Position numbers and translations under genes: made by a program. This document shows, piece by piece, positions 1-8,256 of a stretch of DNA of 64,000 bases. The number at the start of each line of letters is the position of its first letter. Position 1 is the stretch's first letter. Source of the stretch: Paenibacillus_AB sp036577625. Lineage in GTDB: Bacteria; Bacillota; Bacilli; Paenibacillales; NBRC-103111. Under the pieces are notes generated by a model. The model searched no databases. It worked only from the letters and a program-made list of their open reading frames with translations, and was not told the origin of the DNA. The DNA lies in assembly GCF_036577625.1 (NCBI RefSeq), contig NZ_JARBDC010000042.1:71105-135104 (forward strand), read 5' to 3'.

Positions 1-1
1 A

Positions 2-757
2 ACGCCGCGGCTGCTTCTCCATTCGGCGGACGCGCGCTTCCCGGACGGCCTCGCCAACAGCAGCGGGATGGTCGGCAAGTCGATCATGGTGCACAGCAGC
101 AACGACGTATACGCCAAATTCGACGAAGAAATTCGGCTGTATAAAGGGACGCCCGTCCTGGCGACGACCCAGGAGTTTTATCGCACCGATCCGAATCGCG
201 GCTTCGCCCGCGGATATACGCTTCATGCGCACGGCGCGAGGCCCGTCGAGTTTGCGAGCGGCGTCTCGAAGGCGAAGGGCGGACCGATCTGGGGCGAGCG
301 TCTCAGGGAAACGCTGCTCGACTACAACTACTACGGAAGAGTGACGCTTGTAGGGGAAGTGCTGCCGAACCCGGCCAACTGCGTTACGTTGACCGACGAG
401 AAGGACGAATACGGCATGCCGCGGGCGAAGGTGACGTTCGGCTACGGCGACAACGACCGGAAGCTGATCGACCACGCGGTCGGCCAAATGAGCTCGATTC
501 TCGAGGCGGCGGGCGGAAAAGTCGAGTTCGTCGTTCCGGATACGGCACACATGATGGGCGGCTGCCGGATGGGCGACGATCCGCGCAGCTCGGTCGCCAA
601 CTCGTACGGGCAAACCCACGATATCCCGAACTTGTTCGTATGCGATGCGAGCCTGTTCGTCACGTCGGGCGGCGGCAATCCGACGAATACGGTCATGTCG
701 CTGGCGCTGCGGACGGCGGATTACATTAAAGAGAAAGCGAAGAAGCTGGAGCTGTAA
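2..757 (+). CDS. GMC-family oxidoreductase, C-terminal part (gene enters from the left edge)
   Basis: The reading frame is open from base 2, upstream of the first ATG at 68, so the N-terminal FAD-binding part lies outside the window; 251 residues are visible. The end shows the GMC C-terminal domain: HMMGGCRMG, then a stretch ending in the NPTNTVMSLALRTADYI type that contacts flavin and holds the active site. Known of the family: FAD-dependent oxidation of alcohols or sugars; this form resembles the flavoprotein subunit of membrane gluconate 2-dehydrogenase. Inferred: a cytoplasmic or membrane-associated sugar or polyol dehydrogenase. The substrate cannot be told from this part. A 12 bp hairpin follows the stop. 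A second, complete GMC enzyme lies at 38201-40024 but is clearly different in sequence. Confidence 0.9.
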   Translation, partial: TPRLLLHSADARFPDGLANSSGMVGKSIMVHSSNDVYAKFDEEIRLYKGTPVLATTQEFYRTDPNRGFARGYTLHAHGARPVEFASGVSKAKGGPIWGERLRETLLDYNYYGRVTLVGEVLPNPANCVTLTDEKDEYGMPRAKVTFGYGDNDRKLIDHAVGQMSSILEAAGGKVEFVVPDTAHMMGGCRMGDDPRSSVANSYGQTHDIPNLFVCDASLFVTSGGGNPTNTVMSLALRTADYIKEKAKKLEL

Positions 758-761
758 CCGG

Positions 762-793
762 CGGCCTTTATCCTCCAACGGGGATAAAGGCCG
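762..793. terminator. Hairpin between convergent genes
   Basis: CGGCCTTTATCC (762-773) pairs perfectly with GGATAAAGGCCG (782-793) around an 8-base loop, directly after the GMC stop and just before the stop of the convergent AraC gene. There is no long T-run, so termination is inferred from position and stem strength. Confidence 0.65.
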
Positions 794-800
794 TTCGCGT

Positions 801-1637
801 TTACGGAACATCGGCGCTCCCGGCATCGGGCGAAGACGCCGCCCGCCGCGCGGCGAAAGCGGACGGAGACAGGCCCGTCACCTTTTTGAACGTGCGGTAA
901 AAATACGACGTATCGTAAAAGCCGAGGTAGTCGGCGATTTCGGCTATCGTAAAATCGGTGCTGAGCAGCAAATTGCGCGCCTCCGCGATGCGCAGCTGCT
1001 GCATGTAATGGACCGGCGTTTGTCCCGTCGCTTCCTTGAACAGCGAAATCGTATAGTTCGGCGACCGCCGGATCAGCACGGCCAGCTCGCCGATCTGGAG
1101 CGGCCGGCGGTAATGCTCGCGGATATGACGCTGCAGGATGTCGGCGAGCCGCCATTTCGTCGGGGACATGTCCGTCGTCTCCGCTTCGCGGCTCGCGATG
1201 CCGACGAGCTCCTGCAAAATGCCGGCGGCTATGAATTCGTGCATCGGCCGTTCTTCCCGCATTTCGCGGTGCAGCGCTTCGAACCGTTTGGCGGCGTCAT
1301 CGAAGCCGCGAATCCGTTTGATCGCAAACCGGCCGGCATCGAACAAGGGGACGGTGCCGGGGGGGAACGAATGGCTGAACAGCGCCGAATATTTGCGATG
1401 AGGATGCGGTCCGTCGTTTTCCGCGCCTCGAAACGTTCCTTTCGGAATGAAGACGAGATCGCCTTGCTCGGCGACGATTTTCGCCCGATTGATCGAATAA
1501 ATCAGCCTTCCGTGTACGACGAGGACGAGGATATTGTACGCCACGGCGACCGGAGCCATGCGCCAGTTCGGAATCATGTCGTCGTAAAAGGCGGATCGTA
1601 GCATCAGCATGCCGGCAGCAGTCCTTTCCAGTCGCAT
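801..1637 (-). CDS. AraC-family transcriptional regulator
   Basis: 278 residues. The N-terminal ~150 residues form a cupin-like sensor region (VVHGRLIYS, GDLVFIPKGTFRG). The C-terminal ~100 residues are the AraC double helix-turn-helix, ending in the signature IAEIADYLGFYDTSYFYRTF. It is divergent from the sulfatase at 1780, which it probably controls; two GTACAT half-sites 20 bp apart lie in the 142 bp between them. The start is uncertain: ATG at 1610 has an AAAGGA-like ribosome site upstream, while the upstream ATG at 1637 has none that I can see. The inducer is unknown. Confidence 0.88.
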   Translation of the reverse strand: MRLERTAAGMLMLRSAFYDDMIPNWRMAPVAVAYNILVLVVHGRLIYSINRAKIVAEQGDLVFIPKGTFRGAENDGPHPHRKYSALFSHSFPPGTVPLFDAGRFAIKRIRGFDDAAKRFEALHREMREERPMHEFIAAGILQELVGIASREAETTDMSPTKWRLADILQRHIREHYRRPLQIGELAVLIRRSPNYTISLFKEATGQTPVHYMQQLRIAEARNLLLSTDFTIAEIADYLGFYDTSYFYRTFKKVTGLSPSAFAARRAASSPDAGSADVP

Positions 1638-1686
1638 TCGTCGTTTCTATCGTAGCATGAGACGGGCCGCTTTACGATGTGATTTT

Positions 1687-1741
1687 GTACATCGAATCGG
1701 AGAATCGTACATGGCTCGCGACGGGCGGGCTTCGATATAAT
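1687..1741 (+). promoter_or_regulatory. Candidate AraC operator and promoter of the sulfatase gene
   Basis: GTACAT occurs at 1687-1692 and again at 1707-1712 in direct orientation, about two helical turns apart, which is the usual arrangement for the two HTH motifs of one AraC monomer. A perfect TATAAT follows at 1736-1741 with no good -35 box. This fits an activator-dependent promoter. The assignment to the neighbouring AraC gene is inferred. Confidence 0.45.
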
Positions 1742-1779
1742 GGGGTGAAAGCGCGAACGATGGAAGGAGAGCGAACGGA

Positions 1780-3192
1780 ATGGAACCGAAAGCCGGGAGA
1801 CGCCCCAACATTTTGTTCATCATGAGCGACGATCACGCCGCCCACGCGATGAGCTGCTACGGCAGCCGGATCAACAGCACGCCGAATATCGACCGGATCG
1901 CGGACGGGGGCATGCGCCTCGACAACTGCTTCTGCACGAACAGCATTTGCACGCCGAGCCGGGCGTCGATTTTGACGGGAACGTACAATCATATCAACGG
2001 CGTCAAGACGCTTTCCGACCGGCTGGACGGCCGGCAGCTTACGGTATCCAAGCTGCTGAAGCAGCACGGCTACCAAACGGCGATCATCGGCAAATGGCAT
2101 CTCGGCCACGGCGGGGACAGCGATCCGACCGGCTTCGACTTTTGGAGCGTGCTGCCGGGGCAGGGCGACTACCACGACCCTGCTTTCATCGAGATGGGCG
2201 AGCGGATCGCCGTTTCCGGCTACGCGACCGACATCATTACGGACAAGTCGATCGACTGGATCGCGGGGCGGGACAAGGACAAGCCGTTTTTCCTCATGTG
2301 CCATCACAAGGCGCCGCATCGGCCGTGGATTCCGGATGCCAAGCACGCGCACCTGTACGAAGAGATCGACATTCCGGAGCCGGAGACGTTCGACGACGAT
2401 TATTCGAACCGGGCGAGCGCCGCCGCCGCCGCGGAGATGCGGATCGACCGCGATTTGACGAAGCGGGACTTGAAAACGGATCCCCCCGGGCGTTTGGAAG
2501 GGGCCGCGCTGAAAAGCTGGAAATATCAGCGGTATATCAAAGATTATTTGCGCTGCGTCGCATCCGTCGACGACAATGTGGGGCGGCTGCTCGACTACCT
2601 GGATGAAGAAGGGCTGGCAGACGATACGATCGTCATTTATACGTCGGATCAAGGCTTTTTCCTCGGCGATCACGGCTGGTACGACAAACGGTTCATGTAC
2701 GAGGAGTCGCTGCGAATGCCGTTCGTCATCCGGTATCCGCGCGAAATCGCGCCCGGGAGCGTAAGCAAGCGGATGGTGCTGAACGTCGATTTCGCCCCGA
2801 TGTTTCTCGATTACGCGGGCATCGCCGTCCCCGAGTCGATGCAAGGGGTCAGCTTCCGCCCGATCCTTCGCGGCGAACACCCGGCGGGATGGCGCACGTC
2901 GATGTACTACCGGTACTGGATGCATTTGTCCGAGCATAAAGTGTACGCCCATTACGGCGTCCGGACGGAGCAGTACAAGCTCATTTATTACTACGCGGAC
3001 GCGCTCGGCACCGCGGGCTCCGAGGATATCCCGATGCCCCCCGAGTGGGAGCTGTTCGATCTGAAAAAAGATCCTTACGAAATGATCAACGTATACGACG
3101 ATCCGGACTACGCCCGCGTGGCGGAACTGTTGGAGCAAGAGCTGTACCGGCTGCAGGACGAAGTGAAGGACGAAAGGTACGTGCGGGCTTAA
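1780..3192 (+). CDS. Sulfatase (formylglycine-dependent, type I), cytoplasmic
   Basis: 470 residues, full length for the family. The N-terminal NILFIMSDDHAAHAM carries the metal-binding aspartates. Cys57 in CTPSR is the CxPxR motif that an anaerobic or aerobic maturase converts to formylglycine. IGKWHLG and the later TSDQGFFLGDHG supply further active-site residues. There is no signal peptide, so it should act on imported sulfated saccharides or other sulfate esters. An AAGGAGAG ribosome site precedes the ATG. The gene stands alone with its divergent AraC regulator; no maturase gene is in the window. The substrate is unknown; family members include glycosaminoglycan, fucan and choline sulfatases. 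Confidence 0.9.
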   Translation: MEPKAGRRPNILFIMSDDHAAHAMSCYGSRINSTPNIDRIADGGMRLDNCFCTNSICTPSRASILTGTYNHINGVKTLSDRLDGRQLTVSKLLKQHGYQTAIIGKWHLGHGGDSDPTGFDFWSVLPGQGDYHDPAFIEMGERIAVSGYATDIITDKSIDWIAGRDKDKPFFLMCHHKAPHRPWIPDAKHAHLYEEIDIPEPETFDDDYSNRASAAAAAEMRIDRDLTKRDLKTDPPGRLEGAALKSWKYQRYIKDYLRCVASVDDNVGRLLDYLDEEGLADDTIVIYTSDQGFFLGDHGWYDKRFMYEESLRMPFVIRYPREIAPGSVSKRMVLNVDFAPMFLDYAGIAVPESMQGVSFRPILRGEHPAGWRTSMYYRYWMHLSEHKVYAHYGVRTEQYKLIYYYADALGTAGSEDIPMPPEWELFDLKKDPYEMINVYDDPDYARVAELLEQELYRLQDEVKDERYVRA

Positions 3193-3227
3193 GGTTGAGG
3201 GCTGCAAGTCGGGCAGGATCAAAACGG

Positions 3228-3264
3228 AACCGGCCATTCGCATGAGCGGATGCCGGTTTCTTTA
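3228..3264 (+). terminator. Rho-independent terminator after the sulfatase
   Basis: AACCGGCCATTCGC pairs with GCGGATGCCGGTT (one wobble, one bulge), followed by TTTCTTTATGTTT. It ends the sulfatase transcript. Confidence 0.7.
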
Positions 3265-3299
3265 TGTTTGTATTCCAGTTACTTATACTGGAGAAATGT

Positions 3300-3484
3300 A
3301 AACTTCCGATGCCGTTCCGGGCCGTTTACGGAGCGATCATCGTGGAACAATTCGACAAGGTGCTGGACGGATCGGCAACGGTCGACGAAGCGCTGAAGCC
3401 ATGCAGGAGCGGGAACAGGCGGCGCTGGACGCGGTGCTCGCCTCCGAACCGCAGGCGAAGGCGCCCGGGTCCCCGGCGGAATAA
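3300..3484 (+). pseudogene. Remnant of a sugar-binding lipoprotein C-terminus (truncated and frameshifted)
   Basis: In one frame the DNA reads AVYGAIIVEQFDKVLDG then SATVDEALK. A shift at about 3399 moves to a frame reading MQEREQAALDAVLAS and stops at 3484. Joined, this is the typical last helix of an extracellular solute-binding protein of a sugar ABC transporter (compare the ends of the three intact ones at 25994, 44371 and 53813). The first ~85% of the gene is missing and there is no ribosome site. I read it as a decayed duplicate. The start given is only where the similarity becomes convincing. Confidence 0.6.
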
Positions 3485-3501
3485 TCCGCGGGGACTTTGC
3501 T

Positions 3502-3522
3502 TTTATCAGGAATCCTGATAAA
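3502..3522. promoter_or_regulatory. Perfect palindrome upstream of cysJ (candidate operator)
   Basis: TTTATCAGGA and TCCTGATAAA flank a single central A, giving 10 bp arms. It sits 20 bp upstream of the putative cysJ -35 box. No T-run or coding sequence explains it as a terminator. Sulfur regulons in Firmicutes are often controlled by CymR or LysR-type proteins; which one would bind here is not known. Confidence 0.5.
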
Positions 3523-3541
3523 TCCTATAAGATCATTCTAA

Positions 3542-3570
3542 TTGACCCGCTCCGCTTGAAATGGTAGGGT
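3542..3570 (+). promoter_or_regulatory. Probable sigma-A promoter of cysJI
   Basis: TTGACC (3542-3547), a 17 bp spacer and TAGGGT (3565-3570). The -35 box is good and the -10 box weak, which would fit activation from the palindrome just upstream. Confidence 0.45.
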
Positions 3571-3656
3571 TCAAGGGAAGGAATAATGGATGCGAATACT
3601 AGGATTTCGCATTTTGTCGATTCATGCGGAAAACGGAGCGGACGGAGAGGATCGAG

Positions 3657-5489
3657 TTGGAACTTCGAATGACGAACAGTCCTTTTAACCAGGAGCAGGC
3701 CGATTTGCTCAATCGGCTGCTGCCTACGCTTACGGAAGGACAGCGCATCTGGCTGAGCGGCTATCTCGCCGCGCTGCAAGGGGGGGCGGCGGCGAACGGC
3801 GCGCCGGCTGCGGCGCAGGCGGCGTCGGCCGATGCGGGAGCGGCTGCGGTGAAGGAAGCGACCGTGCTGTTCGGCTCGCAAACCGGCAACTGCCACGGAT
3901 TGGCCAAAAAGCTGAGCAAAAAGCTGGAGGAGCGCGGCTTTACGGTGACGCTCTCCGCGATGAGCGATTTCAAAACGAACAATTTGAAAAAAACGCAATA
4001 TTTGCTCGTGCTGGTCAGCACGCACGGGGAGGGCGACGCGCCGGACAACGCCGTGCAGTTTTACGAGTTTTTGCACAGCAAGCGGGCTCCGCGGCTTGAG
4101 GATACGCGGTTTTCCGTGCTGGCTCTCGGCGATACGTCGTACGAATTTTTTTGCCAGACGGGCAAAGATTTCGATAAACGGCTGGAGGAGCTCGGCGCCA
4201 AGCGGATCGTTCCGCGCGTCGATTGCGACGTCGATTTCGACGAGCCTGCGGCGGGTTGGATGAACCAAGTGATCGAGACGCTGAGCGCGTCTGCGGCGGC
4301 ATCGTCCGGCGCGGCCGTAATCGGCGGCGCTGCGACCGCGTCCGCTACGGCGGCGGAATCGGAATATTCGCGGACGAACCCGTTCATGGCCGAAGTTCTC
4401 GAAAACTTGAACTTGAACGGACGCGGCTCGGCGCGCGAAACCCGCCACATCGAATTGTCGCTCGAAGGTTCGAATCTGCAATACGAGCCGGGCGACAGCC
4501 TGGGCGTCTACCCGGAAAATCATCCCCGTCTCGTCGACGAGCTGATCGAGGCGATGGGCTGGAACGCCGACGAGCGCGTTCCCGCTCCGAAAAACGGCGA
4601 GACGGTTTCGCTGCGCGAAGCGCTGCTCCGCCATTACGAAATTACGGTGCTGACGAAGCCGCTTCTGGCCAAAGCGCAGGAGCTTACCGGAAACGACAAG
4701 CTGAAGGAGCTGCTGGAGGCGGGCTGCGAAACGGAGCTGAAGGCGTACATTGCCGGACGGGATCTGCTCGATCTCGTTCAGGACTACTCGCTGCGGGGAA
4801 TCCCGGCCGCATCGTTCGTCTCGATCCTGCGCAAATTGCCGGCAAGGCTGTACTCGATCGCGAGCAGCTCGAAGGCGTCGCCGGACGAGGCGCACATCAC
4901 CGTTCGCGCGGTTCGCTACGAGGCGGGCGGCCGCGACCGGTACGGCGTCGCCTCCGTCCATTTGGCGGAGCGGGTGCAGCCCGGCGATACGGTGCCGGTG
5001 TTCATTCAGCACAATCCGAACTTCAAGCTTCCGGAGCATCCCGACACGCCGATCGTCATGATCGGACCGGGAACGGGCGTCGCTCCGTTCCGGGCGTTTA
5101 TGGCGGAGCGGGCGGAGACGGGAGCGGGCGGGAAAAGCTGGCTGTTTTACGGGGACCAGCATTTCTCCACCGACTTCCTGTACCAGACCGAATGGCAGCG
5201 ACTGCTGAAGGACGGCGTGCTGACGCGGATGGACGTCGCCTTTTCCCGCGATACGGACCGCAAAGTGTACGTGCAGCACCGGATGCTCGAGAAGAGCCGG
5301 GAGCTGTACGCATGGCTGCAGGAAGGCGCGTACGTGTACGTCTGCGGCGACGAGAAGAAGATGGCGCACGACGTCCATGCGGCGCTCGCCACCATTCTCG
5401 AGCAGGAGGGCGGACTCGCCCCCGAGGAAGCCGAGCAATATTTGATTCGCATGCAGCAGCAGAAACGTTATCAGCGGGACGTGTATTGA
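3657..5489 (+). CDS. cysJ: Assimilatory sulfite reductase (NADPH) flavoprotein subunit
   Basis: Passes electrons from NADPH through FAD and FMN to the CysI haemoprotein, which reduces sulfite to sulfide for cysteine synthesis; cytoplasmic. With the start chosen here it has 610 residues, the usual length. In order: a short N-terminal region NSPFNQEQADLLNRLLPTL like Bacillus CysJ; a flavodoxin domain with the FMN loop GSQTGNCHGLAKKL; a FAD domain with RLYSIASSS; the NADPH motif GPGTGVAPFRAF; and the family ending QKRYQRDVY. I prefer the TTG at 3657 because GGAGAGG lies 6 nt upstream and it gives the short Bacillus-like N-terminus. ATGs at 3624 and 3669 are alternatives. An Ala-rich linker precedes the flavodoxin domain. 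It forms an operon with cysI 30 nt downstream. Confidence 0.96.
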   Translation: MELRMTNSPFNQEQADLLNRLLPTLTEGQRIWLSGYLAALQGGAAANGAPAAAQAASADAGAAAVKEATVLFGSQTGNCHGLAKKLSKKLEERGFTVTLSAMSDFKTNNLKKTQYLLVLVSTHGEGDAPDNAVQFYEFLHSKRAPRLEDTRFSVLALGDTSYEFFCQTGKDFDKRLEELGAKRIVPRVDCDVDFDEPAAGWMNQVIETLSASAAASSGAAVIGGAATASATAAESEYSRTNPFMAEVLENLNLNGRGSARETRHIELSLEGSNLQYEPGDSLGVYPENHPRLVDELIEAMGWNADERVPAPKNGETVSLREALLRHYEITVLTKPLLAKAQELTGNDKLKELLEAGCETELKAYIAGRDLLDLVQDYSLRGIPAASFVSILRKLPARLYSIASSSKASPDEAHITVRAVRYEAGGRDRYGVASVHLAERVQPGDTVPVFIQHNPNFKLPEHPDTPIVMIGPGTGVAPFRAFMAERAETGAGGKSWLFYGDQHFSTDFLYQTEWQRLLKDGVLTRMDVAFSRDTDRKVYVQHRMLEKSRELYAWLQEGAYVYVCGDEKKMAHDVHAALATILEQEGGLAPEEAEQYLIRMQQQKRYQRDVY

Positions 5490-5519
5490 TCCCGAAGATC
5501 GCAGGGAGGAGAAGCAAGC

Positions 5520-7247
5520 ATGTCCGACAACAATTTGCTTTCGCCGAATAGCGCGCCGCACAGCGAGGTCGAGCATATTAAGCGGAGCAGCAACTATTTG
5601 CGGGGCAGCCTGGAAGAGACGCTGCTGGACCCGATCACCGGATCGATCCCCGAGGACGATAACCGGCTGATGAAATTTCACGGCAGCTACATGCAGGACG
5701 ACCGGGATTTGCGAAACGAGAGGCAAAAGCAAAAGCTCGAGCCGGCTTACCAGTTCATGCTGCGCGTCCGCGCCGCGGGCGGCGTCGTCACGCCGGAGCA
5801 ATGGCTTACGGTCGACCGCCTCGCCTGTCAATACGCGGGCGAAACGATTCGGCTGACGACCCGGCAGTCGTTCCAGCTGCACGGCATCATCAAGTGGAAC
5901 CTGAAAAAGACGATCCGCGAAGTGAACGACGCGATGCTCAGCACGCTGGCCGCCTGCGGCGACGTGAACCGCAACGTCATGTGCAACCCGAACCCGTACC
6001 AGTCCGAGGCGCACGGCGAAGTGTACGAGTGGGCCCGGCAAATCAGCGAGCATCTCAATCCGCGGACGAGGGCGTACTTCGAAATTTGGCTGGACGGCGA
6101 AAAGGTGCTGGACAGCCAGGACAGCGAAACGGAGCAGGAGCCGATTTACGGACCGGTGTACTTGCCGCGGAAATTTAAAATCGGGGTCGCCGTCCCGCCT
6201 TCGAACGACGTGGACGTATTTTCGCAAGACCTCGGGTTTATCGCCATTTTGAACGACGACGGCAAGCTGCAGGGGTTCAACGTGACGGTCGGCGGCGGCA
6301 TGGGCATGACGCACGGCGATCCGAAAACGTATCCCCAGGTCGCCCAGGTGATCGGCTTCTGCAAGCCGGAGCAGGCGGTCGACGTGGCGGAGAAGACGGT
6401 GACGATCCAGCGCGATTACGGCGACCGCGCGGTACGGAAGCACGCCCGTTTCAAATATACGATCGACGACCGCGGCATCGATTGGTTTATCGGAGAGCTG
6501 CACAAGCGGCTCGGCTGGGAGCTGGAGGCGGCGCGTCCGTACCATTTCGAGCATAACGGGGACCGGTACGGCTGGGTGAAGGGCAGCAACGGCAAATGGC
6601 ATCTCACCCTGTTCATCCAAAACGGCCGGGTCAAAGACATCGGCGATCATATGCTCATGACCGGCTTGCGGGAAATCGCCAAAGTGCATACGGGGGATTT
6701 CCGGCTGACCGCCAACCAGAACCTGATCATCGCCAACGTCACGGCGCAAAAGAAGAAAAAGATCGAAGAGCTCGCGAAGCAGTACGGGCTGACCGACGGC
6801 GCCCATCATACCGCCTTGCGGCGCAATTCGATGGCGTGCGTCGCCCTTCCGACGTGCGGGCTGGCGATGGCCGAATCGGAGCGGTATTTGCCGGAGCTGC
6901 TCGACAAAATCGAACCGATCATCGTCGAGAACGGGCTGCAGGAAGAAGATATCGTCATCCGCATGACCGGCTGTCCGAACGGATGCGCACGGCCGATGCT
7001 GGCGGAAATCGCGTTTATCGGCAAGGCGCCGGGCAAATACAACATGTACTTGGGCGGCGGGTTCGCCGGCAACCGGCTGAACAAGCTGTACAAGGAAAAT
7101 ATCGGCGAAACGGAAATTTTGGAGTCGCTGCGGCCGATCATCGGCCATTATGCGAAGGAACGCAACGAAGGCGAGCATTTCGGCGATTTCGTCATTCGCG
7201 CGGGCTATGTGAAGGAAGTTCGCTGCGGGCAAGAGTTTCATGCGTAA
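5520..7247 (+). CDS. cysI: Assimilatory sulfite reductase haemoprotein subunit
   Basis: 575 residues, full length. It catalyses the six-electron reduction of sulfite to sulfide at a coupled sirohaem and [4Fe-4S] cluster. The cluster ligands are visible as CX5C in ACVALPTCG and CX3C in GCPNGCARP near the C-terminus. Basic and arginine-rich segments typical of substrate binding lie upstream (RLTTRQSFQLHG). AGGGAGGAG precedes the ATG. It is the partner of the cysJ product and is co-transcribed with it. No cysH, cysC or sat gene is nearby, so sulfite could come either from sulfate reduction encoded elsewhere or from the sulfonate- or thioether-type monooxygenases of this same region. Confidence 0.97.
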   Translation: MSDNNLLSPNSAPHSEVEHIKRSSNYLRGSLEETLLDPITGSIPEDDNRLMKFHGSYMQDDRDLRNERQKQKLEPAYQFMLRVRAAGGVVTPEQWLTVDRLACQYAGETIRLTTRQSFQLHGIIKWNLKKTIREVNDAMLSTLAACGDVNRNVMCNPNPYQSEAHGEVYEWARQISEHLNPRTRAYFEIWLDGEKVLDSQDSETEQEPIYGPVYLPRKFKIGVAVPPSNDVDVFSQDLGFIAILNDDGKLQGFNVTVGGGMGMTHGDPKTYPQVAQVIGFCKPEQAVDVAEKTVTIQRDYGDRAVRKHARFKYTIDDRGIDWFIGELHKRLGWELEAARPYHFEHNGDRYGWVKGSNGKWHLTLFIQNGRVKDIGDHMLMTGLREIAKVHTGDFRLTANQNLIIANVTAQKKKKIEELAKQYGLTDGAHHTALRRNSMACVALPTCGLAMAESERYLPELLDKIEPIIVENGLQEEDIVIRMTGCPNGCARPMLAEIAFIGKAPGKYNMYLGGGFAGNRLNKLYKENIGETEILESLRPIIGHYAKERNEGEHFGDFVIRAGYVKEVRCGQEFHA

Positions 7248-7304
7248 GCGGTCTTTCGGGACCGCTAGGCGAACCGATGCGGTGAAGGAAGGCCGCAGAT
7301 AGCG

Positions 7305-7384
7305 GACGTTCGGGACCTTTATTTTCGACCGGCGAACCCTGTTTGGGTTTTGTCTCTCGAAAAGTCGGTCCCGAACGTCTTTTC
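7305..7384 (+). terminator. Long branched terminator-like hairpin after cysI
   Basis: GACGTTCGGGACC (7305-7317) pairs exactly with GGTCCCGAACGTC (7367-7379), followed by TTTT. Inside, TTTTCGA (7322-7328) pairs with TCGAAAA (7357-7363) and AACCC with GGGTT. A smaller 7 bp hairpin, AGCGGTC/GACCGCT (7247-7266), overlaps the cysI stop. Confidence 0.65.
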
Positions 7385-7439
7385 TCTGCCATTATTCGCG
7401 GCATCCTTTTATGTGCGGCAGCAGGAATCGCGACGACGC

Positions 7440-8117
7440 TTACCGGATCCACTCCACGACTTGTTCCGTCGTACGCCGTGTCTTTTCGCGAGGCTCGCGC
7501 AGTCTGTAGCCGAACGCGACCATGCAGGAAATCCCGAAATGGTCGGGGTCCATCACGCCCTCTTCAACGAGGATCCGCTCAATCGGAGCTTTCTCGAACC
7601 CTTCGATCGGACAAGAGTCGATTCCGATCTGAGCGGCCGCGGTCATCATATTGCCCAGAGCGATATACGTTTGCCGGCAAGCCCATTCGAACATTGCCCG
7701 CTTGTTGTCCTCCAACGCAAAGTCGGATTTCAAAAATTTGTCGTACGCGTTTCCTTTGCCTTCCGCAACTTCGTCGGGCAAACGCTGCACGTTTTTCATC
7801 ATATCTCGAATGTAGTCCGAATCCGCGGCCATATCTTGCGGCAATCGGGACAAAATCAGAACGAAATGGCTTGCCGTCGGGAGCTGCTTTCGGGCCCCCC
7901 AGGCGTGTTCGCGCAGCTTTTCGCGAAGGGCGGCATTTTGGACCACCACAAATTTCCACGGCTCGAAGCCGAACGAGCTTGGCGACAAGCGTCCCGTTTC
8001 CAAAATAAATTCGAAATCGGAATCGCTTATTTTTTTGCTGCTGTCAAATTCCTACGTGGCGTGTCTGAACGTATAGGCGGTCAAAATTTCTTCCTTCTTT
8101 TCTGCAGCATTGATCAT
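7440..8117 (-). pseudogene. NAD(P)H-dependent nitroreductase, interrupted by one in-frame stop
   Basis: Reading from ATG at 8117 gives MINAAEKKEEILTAYTFRHA then Thr, a TAG at 8054-8052 (codon 22), and then EFDSSKKISDSDFEFILETG and the full nitroreductase fold (SPSSFGFEPWKFVVVQN, FMN contacts; family ending with GISCMVAFGYR). Related proteins have a lysine there (AAG), so a single A-to-T change explains the stop. Everything else is intact over 225 codons. Either a recent nonsense mutation or a sequencing error is possible. Internal initiation at TTG 8003 would lose the first FMN-binding helix. Known of the family: FMN enzymes that reduce nitro compounds or quinones. It is divergent from an HxlR regulator, the usual arrangement for YodB/YodC-like stress pairs. 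Confidence 0.85.
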
Positions 8118-8204
8118 GTGTAACGCTCCTCTTTGGCATCGGATATTGACGGGCGCCCGCTATGCTCCTAATAATAAAATAATGCACTCTTTTTTAAAAG
8201 TACG

Positions 8205-8216
8205 CACATTAATGTG
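8205..8216. promoter_or_regulatory. Palindrome in the nitroreductase/HxlR intergenic region (candidate operator)
   Basis: CACATTAATGTG is a perfect 12 bp palindrome located between the divergent nitroreductase and HxlR starts, in an AT-rich 139 bp gap. HxlR proteins bind such short inverted repeats as dimers and often repress both their own gene and the divergent target. Binding is inferred. Confidence 0.5.
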
Positions 8217-8256
8217 ATATACGATCAAAAATGATACCTGGAGGGAGGCGACCCGC

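Noticed and set aside
3525..7241. A minus-strand open frame of over 1200 codons opposite cysJ and cysI
   Set aside because: It is antisense to two certain genes, is rich in Arg/His/Leu/Val as expected from reversed GC-rich codons, and has no ribosome site or recognisable domain. Many similar long antisense frames (for example 28879-31158, 32475-34310, 59137-61404, 61405-63465) were dropped for the same reason.
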